From NCBI GenBank assembly GCA_948567375.1, contig OX419761.1, positions 8,434,501 to 8,498,500 of the forward strand: 64,000 nt of DNA. The letters are read 5' to 3'. Below the pieces are notes generated by a model. That model was given only the letters and a program-made list of their open reading frames with translations. It was not told the origin of the DNA and searched no databases. A program made the position numbers and the translations under genes. Below, piece by piece: positions 20,867 to 32,727 of the stretch (positions are counted from its first letter, which is position 1; the number at the start of each line of letters is the position of its first letter). This stretch comes from Lunularia cruciata (Eukaryota > Streptophyta > Marchantiopsida > Lunulariales > Lunulariaceae).

Positions 20867-22685
20867 TGTTCTCAAAGCTTGAAGTCGGAAATTGCTGCCT
20901 TTGTTCCTAGGCTCTTGCAACAACAACCGATCCGAAATCGAGGTACGGGTGACAAGGTAGGTGCAAGGGGGAGCATTACGAGGTTGAAAGAAGAAAGACG
21001 AACCGCACCCGCAAGGGGCGGACGAGGGCGACGGGCTTTTGTCCAGCGCATCATATCCTTATTGGACGCCACAAGGATTCCGGAGTCTTCCCAACATTCC
21101 TGCAATGGTTGCCTCACATGTGGATGACTAATGCAGTCCACGCTGGAACCCGATCTTGCGGATGTTTCTGGAGTGCTTGAACGTCCTAGAAGTGCCCGGT
21201 TTCTTCACACCCGCTATATAACCGCGAAAAGTGACCTCCAAGGAGAGAAAGTTAAAGTGGGTATTGTGGTGGGCGAGAAACGACGAGATATTGTCGAGAC
21301 AACAGACATGACGACGAGACTCGACGGACAATGCACATTCACGCGCAGACCACGGTCTCCATAATTTGCGTTCGTTTCTACACAAATCTCAACCGGATGG
21401 ATGGGTTCATTCTTGGAGTGCCTGTCCTTGGCGCTTAGTGCTGCGTACGAAATGGAGCAAGTATCCCTCAGGGAACCTCGTCCTGTTGATTACTGTGTGA
21501 ATATCAATAGAGTCAAATTGACTCGTATTCTTCTTCGATCCAATGCACGTGACAACTGACGGCGCTGATAACTTCAACCACGTAGACGCGCTGACTCTGA
21601 ACCGCGCTTGCATGGACTCCGAACATTGGTTGAAGACTTGCCACGCTTACAGCAACATAAACTACCAATTGGGATGTAGAAAAGCCTCGGCGCTCTGCGA
21701 AGCAGGAAGCCATCCATTGGGTGAGAACAGTGGGCACTGGATACCTAGCAGTGGGCGCAGGCAGTGGGCGGCTTCCACCTCAACAGTAACTTAGGCTCCT
21801 CGTGAGTTCCCAAACTACCGCATCACGACCTCCCGGGTGCTCACTTCCGCCACTAAACATTGGGCCTTCCCTATAAGTGGCGGCTGCCAGGTTCGTTCCT
21901 CATGTAAATCGTACGCCCGCTTTGGTTTTCTCCCTACAACTGGCGGCTGCTGCCATCGTTCATCTACTAATTCAAACGCCCAAATTGGACCTCTCCCTAC
22001 AACTAACGGCTAGGTGTTTTCTGCCGCTGCCGCTGCCGCTAAAAGGATAGGCAGGTCCAGAACATCCTTTTGCGTTAACTTGCACAGTATGGCCGCCAAT
22101 GTTCTGTTCTCGAATCGGCACCCAAATGGATTGCGCGGCTATAGCCGTCTTCCTTGGGGAAACCTGGTTCGCTCCAATCACTTAGTTCCTCACGGGAAGC
22201 TAGCTCAATGTTCTTACACCGCCACATGCTTCTCTTCAGCGATTCGGGGGCTCCTTTTCGCCGGAAGACGACATCAGGAGAATTCTGCAAGTTCTGTAGT
22301 TGAAAGTTTATGAACTCCCCTCTCGCTTGCTCACAAGCAGGAGTTACTACGTGCAAACTTTTCCTCTCAAGGAAAGCAATTTACATCAAGAAAGGAGTGG
22401 ACGGGTTGGGCTCGCTGCAAGGGAGTGAATAGGTGACATGTGGCCTCAACTTACGATTGGTCACTCAGATAGAGTACATCACTCAAAGCGCTTTTCATAA
22501 GCATCTGTATCCTATATCCCGGTTGGAACGGACAAGGAATCGATGTCTGCTTGTTATCTCATGATGTTTGAGATTCTGGATGGTTTGAATAGTATTTCGC
22601 ACATGATCCCACTATTCGTTGAAGTTTGGACTCGGTGATCATTGTCCAAGAATTCGGATTGGGTGATCATTGTCCATAAAGAATT
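20867..22685. other. Upstream flank of the WRC gene, with small repeats
   Basis: This is probably the 5' UTR and promoter side of the WRC gene; composition is less AT-rich than the retroelement regions. Around 21865-22012 three diverged units share CTCCCTACAACTGGCGGCT-like text followed by a CGCCC block. A GCCGCT microsatellite sits near 22021-22039. No convincing gene was recognised in any frame. Confidence 0.45.
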
Positions 22686-22689
22686 TGGT

Positions 22690-22945
22690 CGAGTGATATA
22701 AAATAATTATTTTTGATATATTTATATTAATTAATTTAAAAAGTTAATAATAAATTATTTAATAAATAATATTAATTTAAATATTTTTATTAAAAAAATT
22801 TATATAAATTTAAAAGATTCAAAAATAAAATTATAATTATTTATAAATTAGAATCTTTTAAATTATATAAATTTTATTTTTAATAAATTTTTAAAATAAT
22901 TTTAATTTAAATTATTAAATAATAAAAAAAATATAAATTTTTCCT
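22690..22945. repeat. AT-rich block with a long inverted repeat
   Basis: TATATAAATTTAAAAGATTC near 22800 pairs with GAATCTTTTAAATTATATAA near 22851. The surrounding AT sequence extends the symmetry to roughly 60 bp per side. It resembles an AT-rich MITE or fold-back element; no target duplication was identified. Confidence 0.6.
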
Positions 22946-25900
22946 AACATGATATGAATTTTTCTTTTCGATACACGGAGTTTTTCTTTACGATGCGATA
23001 TGTGAATCTTATTACCGAGGTGATATAGGAATCTTATATGCTCTAGACTTAATATATGAATCTTATAACGCTCTATATGTAAGGTTAGAATTAATACGTT
23101 CGCAAGATATGCATATACAAGTTACTTCAGTAAACTGGCAATTGAAAGTTTCAACTGCCACTGAAAGGGACTTTTCTAGATTGATGGTCAGGGGACCGGA
23201 TGCAGGCGCACTCAATAAGTTGATCATTCATCAGCTGGTCATAAAACAGCTAATAGACATGCGATCCAGCAGCTTTTAACTATAGACTACATGATGCGTT
23301 AGGGTTGCGGAGCAAGAGTCTCGGGTGTCTTCTCTATTCTCTTCACTGACTTGGATTCTGAGGCACGACAATCTTGTTGGATTTTTCAATATTGAATCAC
23401 ATGGAACAATATTGACTGTTTAATGTGACTGGCGGCATCTAATCTGGAGACTATCGGAGCTTTTTCCTCATGCAAGGCTTAGATCTTCCAAACGCGAGAT
23501 GAAATGCCGAAGAGTGTGCAAAGTCCCTGGTTCATTTTTGATAAGGCGTTTTGTAACGACAATCCCGATTTGGGTCACTGCGGGGTTCATGAGGAACCAG
23601 GAAGTGAAAGTTTTTACGACCGACTGTTAGTTATCCGTACATATTTGCCCAGGGTGATCCACTTCTTGACTTCAAAAGAATTGTTGGCATCCACAAAGGT
23701 ATGAGTGGCATCACCATCATCGTGGCCGCCAATCTCCTATGGTAGATATGAGATTAGTATTTGCAGAGAATGATCGTTTGGCTCAATTTACAGTCAATAA
23801 ACTTGCTGCAACTGAGAATTCTCTTCGAGCTCTCTATGAATAGTTTCTTCTGTGCACGGAATTTAAGGTCAGTGTCGGTGGGATCCGAACTTTTTATGAG
23901 CTGTTTTGGTGTTGAAGGTTAACTCCGGCACCCAGGTGATGCTAGTTTGGAAGCACCATTATAACAACAGTTAGGAAACATTCCAACCATGACAGGACTA
24001 TGAGTTGCCCAATGAACAGAAGTGAATTCGGGCTTTAAATCAACCTTTAGTCTCCGTCGAAAGCGTCGATAAGTAAATATTACTACCTAGCACAATGGCA
24101 TTATCTCCCTGAGCCAGAACTGGGGTCTTGCTCCAGTACTGTCGAGTCCGAGTTCTAGAGGCCGACACCTGCTACGAATGACTTGCACTACCAATGAAGA
24201 TGACGCGTCAAAAGAATTCGATGAGGATGACGAGCAAAATTTGAATCGGATATAGGATAAGAACTCATGTAAAAAGAGGGATATGCACTGCACCAGTCAA
24301 TACATGTGATCTTTTACGTTGAGGCAATTGCTACCTCCGGTACGTCGGACCCATATACTGTATGGACTCTGCCTTGGTATAACTCTCTTATGAACTTAGA
24401 TTCGGGATTTTCTTGTATTTCTGTAATTCACGTAACATTCTTTGTTCCTGAAGAGAGCAGCCATCTGAGCCAACCGGGACGAAGACCTGCACGGCGACGG
24501 ATTTATGAACTTGGGATGTGAACTGATATGAGCCTCTGCTCGTACTGTGTACAAGAACTTTAAAATTGCATCTTGCTTTTTTGATTGTCACACCGTTCGA
24601 CATCACAAAATGGAGAGCCTGCTTCTCTGTCCAGACTGTTATAACAAACTTCACTAGGCAAACCATTGAGCTTTCTATAATCAGGTAACCTCAGACACAT
24701 TGAACCTGATGAATTACAGATATATTACATGTCAAACAGATACCCAACGACAGTTTGATATTCAAGAAGATTTACATTAGTGACGAACTGACCATAAATC
24801 AAGTGGGACGAGGATTTACACCGAGTTATTACATGACATTGTGGGTGGATTGAACGCTATCAGCAGTTCCCAACTCTTTTCGTCTATGTGCACTGAGGTA
24901 ATTCCTTACCGGGGTTGTGTGATTCTTAGAAGACCTTTAGGTCTTAGTGCTGAAGGTCCTCCGCTGAAGATACAAGTTCGCTTGAAAGCTTTAGACACTG
25001 AGGCTAAGGAGTACCATGAAGCTTCATGGTAACCATCCTTAAGTTCCCCTGTTTTCACCTTGAAGTTTCTTATTCCATGATTTAAAAGAATTTCTGCATA
25101 CGTTTCAAGTATTCTTTAGCTTGCAAAGTAATGCACCAGGTTTTGCCTCTCTCTTCCTCTGCCATGGCTTCCTCTGTGTTGTTCCCGAGATCACCTCGTC
25201 TTAGACAAAAGGGTTGATCTCAAGCACCGTGTCGTTACCTGACTGTGTTAGGCTTCTGCTATCTTTCAGAACATGATATGACGAAATGATGACATAAATT
25301 ATGTTAGAACAGAAAGAACTCATCGACAATACATGTAAAAGTGTTTCACTAGTCGTTGGATTTCCCTTACATAGAGCAATGTCGTGAACTTCTAGTGGAA
25401 ATGTCAGTCTAACGAATGCTAATTTCTGTGTCAATTTTCGCCTTACTATATCTCCAGTGTATCTGTCAGGACAAGAGGACACCCAATAGATGACGAGACT
25501 TGGACTTGCAAGTGCAATGCACCCCAACTGAATGTGGTCTCTTATGCAGACAGGTGATAGAATTGATCCATGTAAGAAATCTTTCACATTCATCACTTTT
25601 ACATTTCAAACTGGATTAGCTTGTCCATCTGTAGATGCATCAGGCTATCACATCATTCAGTCTTTTGGGCTAGCCCCTTTGGAGAACCTTGCAGCTTCTC
25701 TGCACTCTTCCGTAGAAGTTGAAGCTTGAGAACCAGCTCTAGAATCTCATAATTACAACTTCACCTCCACCGGACAGACCAGACAGTGTTTCACCTGATA
25801 AATTTGATATACATGGTTGTGTATCCGACTGGATGAATGCGTATCCAAAGCAGAGAGCGCAAGTGAAACCTATCGTACTTGATTTATACTTTGCACATTG

Positions 25901-27735
25901 CTGGTATGGGGTTATTATATGGACATGACTAAGCAGTTCTTATCAATATCCGCATCCTGTAAGCAGTTGATAACAAATACCAGCACTTTTGATATGTAGA
26001 AGATATCAGTTGCTCTTTTGGTATGCTGCAATGCTTGTGTTTAGGTTACATGAGTTCAGTTACTTAGATCTTATCTTTTCAGTAGACAAACTAGAATCAA
26101 CATCAGTTGTAACCCCATTGTAAGATACGGCATATTTGCTAAAGGAAGACGTTCCTAGGTCTTTATTTCAGTTGTGGCCCGAAACTGCTTATAGTCCGGT
26201 CTGAAATGGTCTGTCAATGACCACTGATAACTTGGACACTAACCATGAATTTTCTTGGTAGACTCACCTGAACTTTGCAAAAGGAAATCACTGAGAATTA
26301 GGCAGCCGAACATCTTCCTTCATCTCCAGTACAGGATAGCTGCAAGTACAAATTTTTTTAAATGCCTCTCTGGTTTCCGTTTGTTATCGTCATAAAACTC
26401 ATTGGCAAATCATGTACAAGTCAATGTTCTCGCATAATTTGATTTTCGCTTTCTTGATATTCAGTCCAGTTGCATGGTGTAAAAGATGTCCCCACAGAAG
26501 TGAGGTACAGTTAGTGCTGAGTTGGATCGAGTGCCGTGCAAACGTTAATTGTGCTCAGACCCTGCACAGTAGTAAGGAAGTGATCATACGTCAGTTCGAT
26601 TGACTTTGACGAAACAATGTGAGATACATCATGTCGGACGAGTAATCTGGGACCAGCAAAGAGTCAAAGACACAAACATTCATGGCGTGATGAAATCTAC
26701 TTTGCATACTTGTGGATCAATCACAGTTCAGGAAAACATTTGAGCAGTTGAGAGCAAATTGAACTGTACGAGAGGGTGTCAAGAGAACCTTCTCTAGGTA
26801 AACTTCATTCAAGTCTGGCACTGTTCTTGTCGTTTGCACCACTGGAGATGACGGGATGGTGAAAGTGGCGACGACGGGAAAACGAAACTTTGCGGAGTGC
26901 TCAAATGAACACTCATCTGGTTGATCACGGTTTCTTTGTAGCTTGCGGGCTATAAAGAGTGCAGATATTCTCCAGGATTTCTGCAAAGGATTGCTGCATC
27001 ATGGTGAAATCTCTGAAAAGGACTCACCTGACGGGAGTAAAACTTCTCTTCTAGAGCTTGTTCACAAAGACAAAACCAAGCCCTACATTCTCTTACTCAA
27101 TATTTCATTTGACCACATGTAACCTCCCGAATTGCTTCTCCATGACACGAGAATGCCTGCATTTCTCTCCGAAGTCGGCGCTTGAGAAAGACTCGAAATT
27201 ATTTCCAGAAAGCAAAAGAAACATTGGCACTGCAATCGAGAGTTACAAATTGCCATCTTCTTGTGAAGGTAAAGTGCCAACTTTGTTACAAACCTCTTGG
27301 AAACCGTCTCTTCCTCCAACGCCTAATATAAAACAGGTGAGCACAACACGCGAACACCCTGTTTCACCGCAGTCATCAGCAGTTCCAGTAGGGACAAGAG
27401 CTGTCAGCTGCTGACTCTATTTCTCTAGGATTAAAGTCCTACAGTGCTACAGTGCAGTCAGATCCCTTTAACGCGTCTGGATAAGTACAGGACTATGCAC
27501 GTTTCTTTGATTCTGTTTGTTTTCTTCAGTACGGTAATATCATCATCTTTTGTCGTTTTGAATGCCTGGCGAGTCTGCAGTTCCTTAAAAAGCGACATCA
27601 TTGTAGATTATTGTTCTGAACAGTGTGAACTGAACATTGCAACCAATCCCTATCTCATGGAACTCACTTTTCGTCAGATATCCCGGATATTGCCATTTCG
27701 ATATATTCGACTATTCGTTTTACTTTGGGACTGAA
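22946..27735. other. Unique-looking sequence without a recognisable gene
   Basis: GC content appears higher than in the repeats, and all frames are short. Two short frames start with hydrophobic, signal-like stretches (26412-26603 and 27496-27734). Neither has recognisable conservation or context. GAATCTTAT recurs three times near 23005-23060. It could be regulatory, intronic or the remains of unannotated genes. Confidence 0.35.
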
Positions 27736-27810
27736 GGAAAGGCGACCGCGTAGGAAAACCGAACGAAGGGAAGACACCACAGGGGAAAAAAAATTAATGG
27801 TAACATGGGG
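27736..27810 (-). other. LINE 3' untranslated tail with terminal hairpin
   Basis: The LINE frame above ends at 27811. The palindrome TGGGGCTAAGCCCCA (27806-27820) spans its stop codon. The tail continues on the minus strand to CTACGCGGTCGCCTTTCC. Versions of the tail recur alone at 35102, 39689 and 51989, and in decayed form near 55090, so it is the 3' end of a mobile family. Confidence 0.72.
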
Positions 27811-28512
27811 CTAAGCCCCAATAGAGTCTATATGAGAAATCTGCCATACCGGACCTAAGATATCTGAGCTATGCAAGTCATACAATCTACACACAACTTG
27901 AGCATCCGAAGAAATATCATCTAATGTGATTGCTCTCCTATGGATTGCACCAGCCACTCCCCTCTTTAAAGCAATGGATACACGCTGTCTAAAATATGTT
28001 ACAAAGTATGAGAGTGAGAGTGGTACCCCTTTACGCCTAACATGATAAGCTCTCGTGCACTCCCGGACAAATGTGTCAAATGTCGTGTCCATCGCTCCAT
28101 CTAACTCCAAGGCTAGACGAACAAAGAGGTGACCTTGCTGCATGCCCCCATCCTTGGAGACCTTGCGACTTGCTGTTGCACTCGCCGCCCATCCAGAGGG
28201 ATGGATAATCACTCCCTCCAAAATTGTATCCCGTGTAGTGTCCGTAACCACGACATCCGCTACTATCACCTGATCATCTCGGACCAAGTATAAGTCTGCC
28301 CTGACACGTGTCGTCTGCAAAGCATACGAACGCTCCCTCCAAGCCAAGTATCCACTCTCCCGTGCCATAGCAAACACTATGTCTCTAATGGCATCATGGG
28401 TAGCTATCCTCTGTCCTCCAAAAGTACATTGTGTCATATGGACCGTTGTTGCATCTAGTGTAGAACCACACTCACAAGTGAGTAATGAAGATGCAGATGG
28501 GTGGACCAAACC
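27811..28512 (-). pseudogene. LINE ORF2 C-terminal part (copy 1)
   Basis: This is an open frame of about 230 codons resembling the C-terminal region of plant and algal LINE polyproteins. It has a Cys/His knuckle (CECG, then VHMTQC), then GGQRIATHDAIRD. Next come a beta-strand-rich stretch with ADLYLVRDDQVIVADVVVTD, an RECTRAYH block, and a terminal RQRVSIALKRGVAGAIHRRA. LINEs copy themselves by target-primed reverse transcription; this part follows the RT domain. The start is artificial: codons upstream of 28512 come from the solo LTR inserted at 28513. The rest of the LINE continues at 28944-29640. It is far better preserved and richer in CG than the second copy at 55.1 kb. Confidence 0.78.
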
Positions 28513-28938
28513 TGTAACAATATGGAGTTTCGCGACGAAGTTAGTCGGGCTTACGAAGTAGCACATAAGACAAAGTAGCCTAGAATATTCCGGAAATATC
28601 TAGGAAGCTTCTTGGGAAGCTTCCTAGTTAGCTTAGCTTGCACCTTAAGTAAGTAGCTTCTAGAAGGAAGCTTCTAGAAGCTTCCAACTAGCTTAGCTTG
28701 CATGCCAAGTAGGCGGCTTCTAGAAGGAAGCTTCTTGAAAAGCTTCCTAGTTAACTTGGCTTGCACTTTAAGAAAGCGGCTTGAGGAAACTTCTTAAGAA
28801 GCTTCTCAAGGGCCTTGTATGCTACTTATAAATACCAAAGCCAAAGCTCATGCTAGGCATTCGGAGTTTTCTCTCATTCAAGTGTCCCAATGTGAGTTTC
28901 CATTCTCCTATTTCTCTCCTCGGATTTGGTCTTTTACA
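28513..28938 (+). mobile_element. Solo LTR of the inner chromovirus family
   Basis: A complete 426-bp LTR (TGTAACAATATGGAG to GGTCTTTTACA) with no internal region. It is flanked by AAACC and AAACG. The second LINE copy at 56127 reads ACCAAACCTAGGC without the LTR, so it is a paralogous empty site. This proves insertion and supports a 5-bp duplication with one change. A TATAAATA box lies at 28827-28834, in plus orientation. Confidence 0.92.
28607..28805 (+). promoter_or_regulatory. Heat-shock-element-like array in solo LTR
   Basis: GAAGCTTCTAGAAGCTTC at 28667-28684 is a perfect four-unit element, identical to the one in the inner 5' LTR. It is preceded by TTCTAGAA at 28658-28665. Further GAAGCTTC units flank it on both sides. 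The array ends about 20-140 bp upstream of the TATA box at 28827. Confidence 0.68.
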
Positions 28939-28943
28939 AAACG

Positions 28944-29640
28944 TAGGCAAAACCTCATCGATGTAGAGAAAGTAGCTGGTGCGAGTCGGAAAGCCCTAAT
29001 GCATGGTCCGAGCTAGGATCCAAGAGCCTGCACCCTTGCCAGAGCAAGAGCAAAGACGTGCTCTAGTAACCTAAGGAATGGACAAGTTGACTAAGAGAGA
29101 ATGTAGCGTATGTATGCTCACACTGTTGCTCCATCAAGGAAGACTGTAAACCTCTAGTTCAATCTGACAATTGTGAAGCAAAAGGTGTAAAATCCTCTCG
29201 TGCTCATGGGGATAGACTATCTCTCGTTTGCCGCAATAACACCTGGAGAGAAAAGGATCCTCCCTCCACCTTTGTCACATAAGTCTCCAAAACCGGCTTA
29301 TCAGCAACCACAAAACGAGAGGAAAGTAGGGGTGTCGAGAGAGCCCAACTACCCAAAAACGCTATAGGTGTCATCTGCTCCATAAAAAGTAAGCCAACCA
29401 CACCACATGAGATCGGTAGAGCCGTCTGTCTACGTGCCAAATCCTCTGTCACAAACTCAAAAGTCCATGGTCCAATAATATCATCAAAGACTCCCGTAAT
29501 CCTCCTATCAAATGCTCTCGGACTTGATAGAAAAGACGGTGAATGGAAAATTGTACAGATGGTCGACGAGCAATATTGGAAAAGAGTATACCAAATGCTA
29601 CTAGCGGATCTTCTAATAATGGAAGGTCATCCACATGGAT
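28944..29640 (-). pseudogene. LINE copy 1, upstream part
   Basis: Frames at 29204-29452 and 29449-29634 correspond to frames at 56400-56880 in LINE copy 2 (compare VVADKPVLETYVTKVE with VVIERLVLETYMIEME, and DPLVAFGILFSNIARRP with DLLVEFVILFSSISHWP). It is a decayed stretch between the RT palm region and the C-terminal knuckle. Homology stops at an AT-rich block near 29640, so the 5' half of this copy is missing. Confidence 0.65.
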
Positions 29641-30430
29641 ATTTTTATATATTATATAGATGTATTATAATATTATAAAACAAATTTTTACGTAACTTTT
29701 GATTTGATAATAATGTTCATGTAATTTAGAAATATACAAGTTAAATATTATTAATTTTTAATAAATAAATAAGTTTATTTAAAATATATATATATATCAT
29801 TTATAATTTTAAATATTTAAAAATATTAAATTAAATTTATTTATTTATGATTAATTTTAAATTATTATTTATATCATACAATATCTTAATTTTAATTACC
29901 ATATCTTGAATTCTAAAATTTCATACAATATTTTGAATTTTAATATTAAATTAAAAATAAATTAATTTTTATTTAAATCATAATATGGAAAAATTTTAAA
30001 TTCTACAAATCAATAATGAACAAAAAAATATTAGTTTATTTCTAATGATTTTTATATTATTTCAAACTTAAAAAATAAATTTTATGTGAAATGATTATTG
30101 AATTTGTAAATTAAAATAAAATGATAATACCAAAATCCAAAAGTAATTTAAACCTAATCAACACATATTATTATATATTATAAATTTTATTTGGTTTTCA
30201 ATATAAATATTTTTATATTTTTATAAAAATAATAATTATATTTTAAATAAATTTAATATTAATTTAATTAACTTGTATTTAATAAATTATTTTTTATAAT
30301 ATTAATAAATTATTTTTATTTATAATATAATATAAAATTATAAAATTAATGATAAAAATATCTTATATCATATTTTAAAAATTATTTTAAAAATTCATAT
30401 ATAAATAAATATTTACAATTATCTAACCTA
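29641..30430. repeat. AT-only low-complexity block
   Basis: Nearly 800 bp of almost pure A and T immediately beyond the truncated LINE. No coding potential is visible. Confidence 0.7.
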
Positions 30431-31839
30431 AATACAATCTCAATTAAGAAACAAAACATAACATAATTTCTTTCTCGTCCTCTATGTTCTTGATTATATC
30501 AAACCATCGTGAGAGGCCTTGTAATAAAAAATTATTATGCTATTCGGAATAACATCATCTAAAATGGGTCATTAACGTATGGGAAAGTGAGGAGATCATG
30601 CGCTAAATTACTCACGACATCCTGTTATTTATAATCTCCACATGGTTTCGGAAATTTAATGATAAACCACTTGTGTTCCGGTACAAGTGATTTCCCCTTG
30701 ACGACTGGAGTGTGTGTTGCTCTGATTATAGTATAGTAGGGACCAATGCGATGCGAAGTGTAGGTTTCCGAGCATTCACTAGTTGTTCCTCATGATCATG
30801 AGGGAAAATATATCTATCCAGGGTGTTTCTACAATGGGCTTTACCACGCGGTTTACATCAAACAATTCTCTTTCTCTGGTTTCGTATGGATTCTCGATCC
30901 TCTCAATCTTGAATCAACGTCGAACAGTTGTCCACCATCTCATTTGGTCAAACCAATCTCCTTCAGCAATATCCATTCTTGCTCTCCAAGAACAGATTGG
31001 TCGACGTAGTTTTCAGCAATTTAGACACATGAACACAGTTACTTTTACACCGTTCACTAGCGGACATGCAGACACTATGGCTCCTGCATTTTTCTGAACA
31101 AATTGAAATAGGCCAGGTAGGAGACAGACTGTTTCTTATGAGTCGATATCTGCAAGTTTATTTTGATCCTTTGGCAACTTGTCGTTGGTAGTAGTCAGGC
31201 AGACGTGCCAAAGCTGTCATTACTCAGTGACATGGAGCTCGCAATTCAAAGTCTGAACAAGTCCCTAATATACGTACAACACGACACATCATTGTTCTGC
31301 ACGGAAACTAGAAGGGGTGACCGATTTTCACGTTCATGTGCGGGCTTCAGTACTTTAAGCTTAAGTCCCCGAGCATTGTGTCAGACCAGATATTTTCAAG
31401 TTCTCCACACAACTCACCGTTTTGTTCAATATTCAATAGGGTCTAGAGCTAAAACTCTTGTATAACTCTAGCACAATAGTTTTGGTCCAAATTACAAGGG
31501 CATGGATTTGCGGATGCAGGCTATGACATTGTGTTCAACCGGAGATGCCAACGTTAGGTTGTATCTTCATCTAGGCTTGTGGATAGATACACCTCTCGCA
31601 TCCTGCAAACAACAACGGACAGTGTAGCGCTAAAACCAGCGTGAAAGCACATTGCTTCTCAAAATTTGTTACCTTACAGAGGATAAGGTAGACTTCACTC
31701 CATGAGAGACGTGGACATTGTCACCAAGAAGAGACGTTGAAGTCTTCCTTTGACCTCGAAGAGTGAGGAGACTTTCCTTGTCCACGAAGTGTGGCGAAGT
31801 TGACTTTTTTAGATTTGATACAGAATTCGAGGATGATAT
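30431..31839. other. Sequence without recognised gene
   Basis: Mixed composition. Frames at 30783-31097 and 31163-31465 show no domain or start context that I recognise. Confidence 0.35.
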
Positions 31840-32065
31840 ATAATTAAAAGATTTATATTTTATAATTTATTTAATAATATAAAATTTTAAATATATTTTT
31901 TTATTTTCAATAGCATAAAATAATTTTTTTAATAATTTAATAAATTAAAAATAAAATTATTTATGCTAATTGAAAATAAAAAAATATTTTAATATATTTC
32001 ATATTGTATTAAAATAATTATATATATATAATTTTAATAAAAAAAATTATATTATTTTAAAAATT
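31840..32065. repeat. AT-rich inverted repeat
   Basis: TATTTTTTTATTTTCAATAG near 31895 pairs with CTAATTGAAAATAAAAAAATA near 31965 (CAATAGCATAAAATAATTTT against AAAATTATTTATGCTAATTG). The structure resembles the block at 22690. Confidence 0.6.
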
Positions 32066-32124
32066 ATTCATTAACTCGATCTAATTCATTATAAATTCGT
32101 TTGCGACCGTCCAATCAAATTCCA

Positions 32125-32215
32125 TCTTTTCATATATCCATGCAAAGAACACCTAAATCTGTCCATGCAAAGAACATTATATTACAGGCTATCCATGCAA
32201 AGTACATTCACATTC
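32125..32215. repeat. Short CCATGCAAAGAACA repeat, three copies
   Basis: CCATGCAAAGAACA occurs twice and CCATGCAAAGTACA once within about 90 bp, just before the 59-bp minisatellite. Confidence 0.6.
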
Positions 32216-32269
32216 ACAAGAAGTAAAACATCCGTGCTAAAAAGTGAAGACCTAAATCCAAAAAGTGAC

Positions 32270-32727
32270 TACCTAAATCCGACCAGACAATAATTGCAAA
32301 TATGACTGCTTGAGAGGCTAACGAGAGGATACCATTCCGAACTAGACAACAATTACAAGTATGACTGCTTGAGAAGCTAACGAGAGGATACCATTCCGAA
32401 CTAGACAACAATTACAAGTATGACTGTTTGAGAGGCTAACTGCAAATATGGCTGCTTGAGAGGCTAACGAGAGGATACCATTCCGAACTAGACAACAATT
32501 ACAAGTATGACTGCTTGAGAAGCTAACGAGAGGATACCATTCCGAACTAGACAACAATTACAAGTATGACTGTTTGAGAGGCTAACGAGAGTATACCATT
32601 CTGAAAACTAGACAATAATTACAAATATGATTGTTTGAGAGACTAACGAGAGGATACTATTCCGAACTAGACAATAATTACCAATATGACTGCTTGAGAG
32701 GCTAACGAGAGGATACCATTCCGAACT
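32270..32727. repeat. 59-bp minisatellite, about eight units
   Basis: Units starting with CTAGACAACAATTAC occur at 32342, 32401, 32488, 32547, 32608 and 32667, with a CCAGACAATAATTGC version at 32283 and a short partial unit near 32440. Spacing is 59 bp, with one 61-bp step. Each unit contains GAGAGGCTAACGAGAGGATA. Minus-strand frames through it give a repeating peptide, which is a by-product of 59-bp phasing rather than evidence for a gene. Confidence 0.88.

Noticed and set aside
26412-26603. Short frame with hydrophobic N-terminus
   Set aside because: Too short and without context; hydrophobic starts are common by chance in AT-rich DNA.
27496-27734. Short frame with a signal-peptide-like start and several Cys
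   Set aside because: No paired Cys pattern of a known peptide family, no conservation evidence, and it lies next to LINE sequence.
32270-32727. CRISPR-like array
   Set aside because: Whole units repeat without unique spacers, in a eukaryotic context; it is a minisatellite.
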